Positions 1-6,004 of a stretch of DNA of 12,254 nt are shown piece by piece (the first letter of the stretch is position 1; the number at the start of each line of letters is the position of its first letter). A program made the translations under genes and the position numbers. The DNA comes from JBOFDK01 sp051646925 (GTDB taxonomy: Bacteria > Bacillota > Clostridia > Lachnospirales > Cellulosilyticaceae). Below the pieces are notes generated by a model. It had not been told where the DNA came from, ran no database searches, and saw only the letters and a list, made by a program, of their open reading frames with translations. Location of the stretch: assembly GCA_051646925.1 (NCBI GenBank), contig JBOFDK010000080.1, forward strand, positions 1 through 12,254, written 5' to 3'.

Positions 1-333
1 CAACGCTGGCTTTACAATTACATATTGAATATTTAAACCTGATGCCTTATGCATCAATACATCCGATATATGTCGCGTTGTTAATATTACTTCTATCTCT
101 ATCCCGCAGCCTCTAACATGTTGTATGATTGTTAATCCATCTTTGTGTGTAGTCATCTGCTCAACAATCATAATATTTGGTTCAAAATCTGCTATTTCTC
201 TCATTGCAGTTTTTCCATCTACACAAGCTTTAATCTTACTAAAACCATCTTCTTCCAATGCAACCTTTATTTCTTCCATCCATACAAAATCTGCATCTAC
301 TAATAATATTTTTACTTCTTCCTTTTTAAACAT
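1..333 (-). CDS. Spo0A-like response regulator, receiver domain (3' end outside window)
   Basis: The first 111 residues of a response regulator are visible; the rest runs off the left edge. The start is the ATG at 333, preceded by a clear AAGAGGAA ribosome site. The receiver fold is recognisable: an acidic pocket VDAD (residues 12-15), a strand ending at the phosphorylation position, TT at 85-86 and the conserved KP at 108-109. Spacing and the phrases DGL and YVIVKP resemble the N-terminal half of Spo0A, the sporulation master regulator. Two key positions are altered: the second pocket acid is Ala14, and the phosphorylatable Asp is Glu58 (sequence IVEQM). Glu at this site often mimics phosphorylation, so this is probably a pseudo-receiver paralogue or a constitutively active form rather than an ordinary phosphorelay target. 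Whether a Spo0A-type DNA-binding domain follows cannot be seen. Confidence 0.72.
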   Translation of the reverse strand, partial: MFKKEEVKILLVDADFVWMEEIKVALEEDGFSKIKACVDGKTAMREIADFEPNIMIVEQMTTHKDGLTIIQHVRGCGIEIEVILTTRHISDVLMHKASGLNIQYVIVKPAL

Positions 334-422
334 AAACTATTCCTCTTTACAATTTATTTGCCTTGTTTTTTTTTTAAGACAAACTACTATACACAGCTAA
401 TATCCGAAGAATAACCTTTTAT

Positions 423-450
423 AAAAAAAATTTTCAATAAAATTTTTTTT
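423..450. repeat. Perfect A/T-only hairpin upstream of the regulator gene
   Basis: Two 12-base arms (eight A then four T, and four A then eight T) are exact reverse complements around a CAAT loop. The element lies about 90 bp upstream of the response regulator start. It could be a weak terminator, a bent-DNA upstream element or an extruding palindrome. The sequence does not decide between these. Confidence 0.6.
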
Positions 451-685
451 AAGTTCAATATAACCTAATTTATCTAACCCAATACACTACACTTACTATA
501 TAATTATGAACAAATTCTTCATTCATTTACCCTACTTTATCTACAATAACAATGTCTAACACCTTATTCCATAGAATAAACTTGCAAGCTTTGACCTTAC
601 TACATTTGCCGCTCCCAATACCCCCCTATAACCCTTTCAACTTTTTCTAATTCAGTTGATTCAACCAATTATTATATTTTTTCAT
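451..685. other. A/T-rich intergenic DNA with no recognisable gene
   Basis: I find no supported reading frame here on either strand. The only structure seen is a small 6-bp inverted repeat near 566-581 (TTATTC-CATA-GAATAA). The promoter of the leftward regulator gene should lie in or just left of this stretch, but no convincing -35/-10 pair stands out. Confidence 0.5.
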
Positions 686-721
686 AAAAATGGCTTAGGT
701 TTATTCACCTAAGCCATTTTT
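686..721. terminator. Strong bidirectional rho-independent terminator
   Basis: A perfect 15-bp stem (686-700 with 707-721) encloses the 6-nt loop TTATTC. The stem core is TGGCTTAGGT and its ends are A-run and T-run, so it can act in both directions. On the minus strand it lies immediately after the relic brxL tail at 729-785, so it probably ended an ancestral leftward brxL transcript. It would still stop leftward transcription from the intact brxL before the regulator gene. Confidence 0.88.
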
Positions 722-728
722 ATATATT

Positions 729-785
729 CTGCTCTACTACAAAAGTTTTAAAAATCGCATCTTCTGCCCATTAATAAAAAATCAA
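729..785 (-). pseudogene. brxL: Relic of a second brxL 3' end
   Basis: Bases 732-785 match the end of the intact brxL (1153-1206) at 47 of 54 positions with no gaps, by my hand count. In the matching frame the minus strand reads LIFY, a TAA stop at 771-773, then WAEDAIFKTFVVEQ, against LIFYQSAEDAVFKALGVE and stop in the intact protein. The relic thus has an internal stop, and the original stop codon is now CAG (729-731). Weaker similarity may run to about 818 with a short deletion (ADVS before the LIFY block). It is non-functional as protein. It may come from a tail-end duplication, from insertion of the DNA between the two tails, or from a second BREX copy lost by recombination. Confidence 0.82.
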
Positions 786-875
786 TAATGACAATTTGTT
801 CCCTATCGACACATCAGCTCAATTCAAACCTCATTCAATTTTGAAACAGTCTTATTTCTACCTCAAAATTCCTAT

Positions 876-905
876 TTGACCTCTACTATGTATATACTAT
901 ATACT
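876..905 (+). promoter_or_regulatory. Rightward sigma-A-type promoter
   Basis: A -35 box TTGACC (876-881) is followed after 18 bp by a -10 box TATACT (900-905). An alternative -10, TATATA at 898-903, gives a 16-bp spacer. Transcription would start near 912 and run into the structured segment, opposing the leftward brxL gene. No rightward protein-coding gene follows. Confidence 0.55.
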
Positions 906-911
906 AGAAAT

Positions 912-1005
912 GAGTTAGCTTGTGAAGGATAAAGGCTGGGTTCCCGAATGGGAGTAGGTAGCAATACCAAGAATTCCTTTGCCCCTGGGGTTAGCTTATT
1001 TTTTT
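912..1005 (+). ncRNA. Possible small structured RNA, family unknown
   Basis: This stretch is clearly richer in G and C than its surroundings and follows a good promoter. It holds short consecutive hairpins: TCCC-GAAT-GGGA (about 941-952) and GGTA-GCAA-TACC (957-968), whose loop is a GNRA tetraloop on the plus strand. An AAAGG (931-935) can pair with CCTTT (976-980), enclosing both. A T-run (1000-1005) follows GGGGTTAGCTTA. The GNRA loop favours the plus strand as the transcribed one. I cannot match it to any riboswitch, 6S, SRP or other family. It could be an sRNA, a stranded leader from a lost gene, or antisense to brxL read-through. The frame that happens to be open here (948-1172) looks spurious. 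Confidence 0.35.
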
Positions 1006-1149
1006 ATGCTTTTTTTGAGATTTCGAATAATATTTTCAGAAATTTTTTAATCTTAACTCATGCTTCTGCACCTTTATCTCTATGTACAGTTAATTTAACT
1101 ATAATAGTCTATTATATAGAATCTAATCACTATTCAATGTCTATAGTTT

Positions 1150-3192
1150 TTACTCTACTCCAAGAGCTTTAAAAACCGCATCTTCTGCTGATTGATAAAA
1201 AATCAAGTTGAACTTACCCATTAATTCTGGTGGTACACTGCTCATATCTATTGCTGAAGTGATTGGTAATAATATCTTTTTAGCACCACTATCTAGACAA
1301 ACTTGGAGAACATTGGCTAATTCTTCTACTTTCATAATAGTGCCACCTATACTTAGATTCCCAAGTATACCCAAATTACTTAATATCGGCTTATTTAGTG
1401 CAGCAGAACAAAGTGCTACTAATGACGCTAGTGATAATTGATCTGTCATACCTATCCCATTCAAATCTTGTATGTGCATTAGGTAATCCTTTGTTGTAGT
1501 TGTAATAGTTCCACTAATATTTTTGCTATTAGCTTTAAGATATCTAAACGCTGTATCTAACGCTTCTTTAGCTTCTCTGTCTGTACCTACTCCTGTGCGT
1601 TCAAATTTACCTGAACCTGATACCATTTCTGTTTCTAATTTGAATACACCTATCATCCCTGATTTACCTCTTGCTACTGTATATAAATGTCCTGGCTTAT
1701 GCATTCCATCTGGTATCAGTTTGCCTCCGCCTTGTTCTGGTACCGGTACAAATTCTTCTTGCAGTGTTTCATTATCGATATAAGAAAAATTAACATCATA
1801 GAACTCCATACCACCAATTTTCTTTAACTGTTCTTTAACGCGTCGTCTGCTTTCTAATGCAAAGCGCAAAACTTCTTCTACATCTTCTTTTGTGTACTCA
1901 TCATGCGGATACAGAAGCTTCATAAGTCCTGATACCATTTTCTTAACTGCTATAACATCTCTTTGGTTTAGGTTGTTCCCTAACTTGTAATACTTAACGT
2001 AAGCATCACTTGATGATGTTTTACGAAGTTCACGCATAACTTCTGCTAAGTAATCTGTTATAAACCCATAGCCATCTGTAAAGTATTCTGGACGGTATTT
2101 CGGTATCTCCCAGCCTGGAATATAACAATGCATACGATCTAAGAACGCTGTATCATTTGCCATCATTGCTGGAAATGGATCAAATAAGTGTGATGTCTTT
2201 AATACCACATCTACACTTTGATTGATATTTCCTACAAATACCATAGAAGCTAAAGCATTTTTTTCTTCTTTACCACGAGCAAAAGAACCTGATGCCATAT
2301 AGTCTTTCATTATTTGAACACCATCTTTGTCCTTAAATGTAATTCCCGCTACTTCATCAAATGCTACACAATCCCACATCCCTACAAGTCCTACTGTTTT
2401 GGTTCCCATATTATAAAACAAGTTCGCAACAGTAGTCTGTCCACCTGATACAAGAATTGAGTTAGGTGAAATCTCTTTGTACACGTGAGATTTACCTGTT
2501 CCTCTAGGTCCTAGTTCACAAAGGTTGAAGTTATTTTCCGCTAGTGGCATTAAACGTGCTAAGTGTAGCCATTTTACCCTATCATTAAATTGTTCTGGCT
2601 CCATTCCTGTACTTCTGAGGAGTAAATCTATCCACTCTTCTTTATCAAACTGACTACGTGCTTCTTTGAATTCATTAATATCCAGACCAGGCATTTGAAT
2701 TGGTGTGAGTGTGTTGATGATAAATGGACAACTCTTTGTATTATCTTCATCGTAGTAATATTCCATACGTACAATACACCATATCCCACCACATAGCAAT
2801 CTCTCAAATTTTGAGACATCTCTTCCAGACACTGATACACCTTTTATCCCTAGATTTGAGAATTCTGCTTCATAAATATCTGTCTTATAATTAAGCTTCA
2901 CTGAGATCTTATCAATAACTGTATAACTCCCAGATTCTCTTAGTTTAGATATAATCTTCTGTGCCTCATCTGGACGCACATAGTTATCTGCTAGTATTTT
3001 CTTTACTTGTTTAACCCCTTCTTCGATATCCTCATCATTTTCCGAGGAGCAGTACATTCCAAGCAAATACTCCAGTACATAAACTGGGACATTTGCCCCT
3101 TCTTTAATAAGCTTTGTCAGATCTTTTCTTACGATTTTACCATCGAAGAATTGACGTAACTTCTTTTCAATCGGCATCTCTTGTATATCCAT
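1150..3192 (-). CDS. brxL: BrxL, AAA+/Lon-like protein of type I BREX phage defence
   Basis: This 680-residue protein is full length for BrxL, the large AAA+ component of type I BREX systems, which block phage DNA replication without killing the host. After an N-terminal region (about 1-220) come a Walker A motif GPRGTGKS (228-235), Walker B CVAFDE (275-280), a sensor-1 VGNIN (320-324) and an Arg-finger-like FLDRMH (350-355). The C-terminal third is Lon-like (DQLSLAS at 584-590; GAKKILLP at 636-643) and ends with the family signature DAVFKALGVE. Where Lon has its catalytic Lys, this protein appears to have Ala626, so a Ser-Lys protease dyad is unlikely. The ATG follows AGAAGGGAG at good spacing. 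The gene is undamaged, although pglZ and the TIR gene upstream are broken and the other BREX genes are missing. Its promoter is unclear; it lies 36 nt after the TIR remnant. Confidence 0.95.
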   Translation of the reverse strand: MDIQEMPIEKKLRQFFDGKIVRKDLTKLIKEGANVPVYVLEYLLGMYCSSENDEDIEEGVKQVKKILADNYVRPDEAQKIISKLRESGSYTVIDKISVKLNYKTDIYEAEFSNLGIKGVSVSGRDVSKFERLLCGGIWCIVRMEYYYDEDNTKSCPFIINTLTPIQMPGLDINEFKEARSQFDKEEWIDLLLRSTGMEPEQFNDRVKWLHLARLMPLAENNFNLCELGPRGTGKSHVYKEISPNSILVSGGQTTVANLFYNMGTKTVGLVGMWDCVAFDEVAGITFKDKDGVQIMKDYMASGSFARGKEEKNALASMVFVGNINQSVDVVLKTSHLFDPFPAMMANDTAFLDRMHCYIPGWEIPKYRPEYFTDGYGFITDYLAEVMRELRKTSSSDAYVKYYKLGNNLNQRDVIAVKKMVSGLMKLLYPHDEYTKEDVEEVLRFALESRRRVKEQLKKIGGMEFYDVNFSYIDNETLQEEFVPVPEQGGGKLIPDGMHKPGHLYTVARGKSGMIGVFKLETEMVSGSGKFERTGVGTDREAKEALDTAFRYLKANSKNISGTITTTTKDYLMHIQDLNGIGMTDQLSLASLVALCSAALNKPILSNLGILGNLSIGGTIMKVEELANVLQVCLDSGAKKILLPITSAIDMSSVPPELMGKFNLIFYQSAEDAVFKALGVE

Positions 3193-3199
3193 AGGATAT
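3185..3199. repeat. Short palindrome over the brxL start codon
   Basis: Six-base arms ATATCC and GGATAT flank the triplet ATA, placing the brxL ATG inside the hairpin and the AGAAGGGAG ribosome site right before it. It could limit translation initiation or be a small operator. At this length it may also be chance. Confidence 0.35.
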
Positions 3200-3228
3200 C
3201 TCCCTTCTCTATATTAAAGCTCCTTATT

Positions 3229-3820
3229 TTATCTTTTTAAGTAAGTATCTATATAAGTGTCACAAATGTCTTTTGTAACCTCTTCACTAGTAGTTAAATA
3301 CTGCTGATTAGTCATACTCATGAAATTTCTAAGAGCTAACGTCCCTTCAATAACTTCAACACTATAATTTCCATTCCAAGAATTATTACTGTGGGAATGG
3401 ATTCCTTGTGAAATTCCAATACTTAGGTTACTACCTAGCATACTAGAAAGAAAAACCTTAACCGATGTTATCATGTTCCCATTTTTATAAAATGTATACA
3501 CTGTATTTCTTGAATCAAGAGCTTCTACCTGTGTTTGAAGAAAGTTGTTTTGAACTGTAGTCCCTATCTCTCATAACTTCTAGAATTTCGTACATACAAT
3601 TTGACGACTCTAAGTATTCTTTTGAAATTAATAGAATAATAAAATCCATTTGTGAAATGGAATGCATATACTCTTTAATACTTCGCCATGATCCAATAGC
3701 AATTTTATCCATATGAATATTAACATATCCAAGGGGCTTAAAATGTTGCTCTATCATATTTGCAATGTCGTCATTTTTCCAACAATAAGATAAAAATACT
3801 TCTGCTTTATATGTATTCAT
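3229..3820 (-). pseudogene. TIR-domain gene, frameshifted and probably internally deleted
   Basis: The ATG at 3820 follows an AAAGGAAAG ribosome site. It begins a TIR domain: KAEVFLSY (5-12), DFIILLIS (59-66) and SSNCMYE (72-78), where Glu78 matches the catalytic Glu of NAD-cleaving TIR enzymes. Frame 1 stops at 3515 after 101 codons, around residue 88 losing family resemblance, short of the usual 130-140-residue domain. A second frame, open from 3570 to the stop at 3229, carries about 113 codons (VEALDSRNTVYTFYKNG, later NNSWNGNYSVEV) with no start before a late GTG at 3501 and no domain I recognise. The two look like halves of one protein whose junction (about 3515-3570) suffered a deletion plus frame change. 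TIR proteins typically act in defence by degrading NAD or making signal nucleotides. It sits between pglZ and brxL on the same strand, so it was probably a BREX-island accessory gene. Confidence 0.72.
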
Positions 3821-3887
3821 CTTTTACTTTCCTTTCTCTTTCTATAACTCATACTATCAATAAGCATATTCTTCTTTATGTATGCAA

Positions 3888-3913
3888 ATACACCAGTTAT
3901 TCCACCGGTGTAT
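3888..3913 (-). terminator. Hairpin just after the pglZ C-terminal codons
   Basis: ATACACC (3888-3894) pairs with GGTGTAT (3907-3913); on the minus strand the stem extends to about 10 bp through a G-U pair. It begins 9 nt beyond the original pglZ stop (3922-3924). The following T-run is weak, so termination may be partial, or the hairpin may protect the 3' end of the transcript. Confidence 0.5.
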
Positions 3914-3921
3914 CTACCACT

Positions 3922-5730
3922 TTAAAATCCAAAATCATTAGCAAAGGCTAAGTCCATCACTACATCTTGTGACCATGCCGGTTCATCGACTTTGCTATTT
4001 ATATCATATGCCACAAACCTATATTTCTTATGCTTATCATATTGCTTATTTTTGAAGTTAAACTTCAATCTAAAAATACGTTTACCTGGTTCTTTATCTT
4101 TCTTATCTGCGACAAAAGTATGTTCATTTGAAATACGTTAATTATTTTCTGATACAAAATATATCTTATATGTTGTTGCTTTAATATTCTCTCCCACAGG
4201 CTCTGTTTGTACAAAGTCTAATGTAGTAATAAGATTTGTAATCTTTTGTGTCATACTAATTAAAGCTATAGATGCATTTGTTGTTTCCACACGTCCTGTT
4301 TGTGTTTTCACATTAATAACAGGTATCAGCATCTCTTGTGGTGATGAACCTCCATGTACGTAGTTTGCTCCCCCTGAAGCTTTAAATACTTGACTACCTA
4401 AAGGTACGATGACATTCTGTATTGTTTCATTTTTCAATATCGTATTCATTGGATAAGTAACAGTACCATCTACATCACAAAGCTCTTCACTCATAGCAAA
4501 ACGTCTATTAATACTATCCGATTGTACATTTCTACCTTCTATCTTGCCACTTTCAGTAATCAGATCTCTCTTATATATAAAACCATGATCTGCCGTTACA
4601 ACATATCGAATAACGGATACCTGTTCTGTTAAGCGTTTTATAAAACGATAAATTTCATTGATTGTCTCTTCGCAAGCATTAAAAACTTCATGCTGCGAAA
4701 TCTGCTTGTCACCCCTTGCATCAATTTGATTATGATACACATAGACGACGCTCTGCTCTCTAAAAACTTCTCTTAACTCTTCTTTACCCATATTGCATAT
4801 CTCTTTGAATTGTACACATTTGCTATTTGGTACATAAGACTGTAATATTGCTTGTCTCTGAACTGTACTATCCGATTGTTTATCATCTACTAGTACTTTA
4901 CCAACTTCCTTCATCTCTATTTTATTATGTGGAAGTAATGCCGCCATGCCTAGCTTTGTATACGATGGTAAAACACCTAACATTGGTTCAAGTTGTGCGC
5001 TACACTTCACATCACCTTCAAGCTTTAAGAACAACTCTCGCCCTACTTCATAGCGTAATGCATCTGAAATAATAACTACTGTTCTTTCTTTATTACTTGC
5101 TACAAATTGATTATAAAATCTAGTTTGTAGCGGAAGGGTTGTCTTCATATTATCATCTTGCAATGCCTTGTTCCATGCTACTGTAATCTTTTCTAAGTAC
5201 TCGTTTGTATAAATTGCTTCAATAAGATCTCGTAAATCTTCAAAGAAAGCTGATTCATCTAACTGATCAAACGCTCTATAAAATCGTCTATAGGCACTGT
5301 CTATATTGCATCCTACCTTTTTATAATAATCAACCACTTCTTGTAATGTGCTTTGCGGAGAATATGGCATAGCTGCTATTAATATATACGCATTCTCTAA
5401 TAGCGTATACACTTCTTTGAACTGTACTCCGTAATGCTTCTTTAGGCGCTCCTTACATAAAGCATCTATTTTTTCTCCACCTAAAGTTGCTCCTATATCC
5501 TCACTTAACAAACGCTCTTTCATCCAACGGATAATCATTTTGTCAATGACTTTAAACGCATCACATTCTACAACCGCTTCTACTCCAATTTGACCTAAAT
5601 ACTTATCTGCTTGTAGCATCTCACATATTTGCTCCGCAAGGACATTGTACTGCTCACAATAAATAATGCTATTCATTAAGTTACCTAATAAATGTTTAAT
5701 ATTACCAGATTTATAAGATACATAAACTGA
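3922..5730 (-). pseudogene. pglZ: pglZ of type I-like BREX: 5' end lost, in-frame stop near the 3' end
   Basis: PglZ is the alkaline-phosphatase-fold component of BREX and is usually about 830-870 residues. Counting from an internal ATG at 5676, the core shows the PglZ signatures SDALRYE (204-210), YHNQIDARGD (314-323) and TADHGF (361-366), the likely metal-site region. Codons upstream of that ATG stay in frame and look homologous (SYKSGNIKHLLGNL), so the ATG is internal and roughly 250-300 N-terminal residues are missing. Near the other end the frame meets TAA (4138-4140) after YFVSENN. Beyond it the same frame continues for 71 sense codons with family-like text (FRLKFNFKN, VVMDLAFANDFGF) and stops at 3922-3924. 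The protein is therefore truncated at both ends unless the stop is read through. The lost 5' side abuts a recombinase gene tail at about 5720-5735. Confidence 0.92.
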
Positions 5731-5911
5731 TAAAGGATTTACACTACATAAACTTCATCATACCTACGCTTCACATCTTATACAGTCTGGGGTAGATTTA
5801 CTAAGTATTCAACAGCTATTAGGACATTCTGATTTAAATTCTACTAAGATTTATACTCATGTAGATACCGCTCATTTGAAGACACAGATTGAGAAGTCAC
5901 CTTTTAAGTAA
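5726..5911 (+). pseudogene. 3' remnant of a tyrosine recombinase (XerC/D-like integrase)
   Basis: The plus-strand frame reads GFTLHKLHHTYASHL, then LLSIQQLLGHSDL and TKIYTHVDT, ending at TAA 5909-5911. These are the C-terminal catalytic boxes of tyrosine recombinases. The box II pattern is normally H-x-L-R-H; here the Arg is His (HKLHH), so a catalytic residue is lost. The GH box and the nucleophile Tyr (KIYTH) are kept. The frame is closed upstream by TAA at 5723-5725, and the N-terminal and core-binding regions are missing. It reads toward the AlbA_2 gene and away from truncated pglZ. In some type I BREX loci a tyrosine recombinase next to pglX inverts specificity segments; this tail could be such a gene, or an unrelated mobile-element integrase. 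Confidence 0.85.
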
Positions 5912-5924
5912 TTCTACAATATTT

Positions 5925-5966
5925 ACTACGATCAGCATTCCGCTTGGATTGAGTGCTGGTGGTAGT
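5925..5966. repeat. Imperfect inverted repeat downstream of the recombinase tail
   Basis: ACTAC (5925-5929) pairs with GTAGT (5962-5966), and CAGCATTC (5933-5940) pairs with GAGTGCTG (5951-5958) with one wobble; a 3x3 internal loop separates the two stems and the loop is 10 nt. No T-run follows on either strand, so a terminator is unlikely. Its place just past a recombinase gene fits a recombination site, but this is not proven. Confidence 0.45.
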
Positions 5967-6004
5967 CATTAGTGATGTAGTTTGTTTACCCAGAGTGTTA
6001 TGCC

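Noticed and set aside
584..690. Possible third brxL or BREX fragment left of the terminator
   Set aside because: Minus-strand translations gave no BREX-like motif in any frame I read.
912..1000. Resemblance to a yybP-ykoY (Mn2+) riboswitch through GGGAGTAG and CCTTTGCC
   Set aside because: Only about 20 nt separate the two motifs, far less than in that family, and no downstream transporter gene exists; not enough to name it.
948..1172. Open frame of 74 codons on the plus strand
   Set aside because: No ribosome site, low-complexity hydrophobic text, overlaps the 3' end of brxL and the hairpin-rich segment; better read as non-coding.
4827..5072. Plus-strand open frame within pglZ
   Set aside because: Shadow of the PglZ coding strand; the PglZ frame has the conserved motifs.
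5676..5676. ATG at 5676 as the true start of a short, 512-residue PglZ
   Set aside because: Homologous-looking codons continue upstream in the same frame, the ribosome site is weak, and PglZ proteins are much longer.
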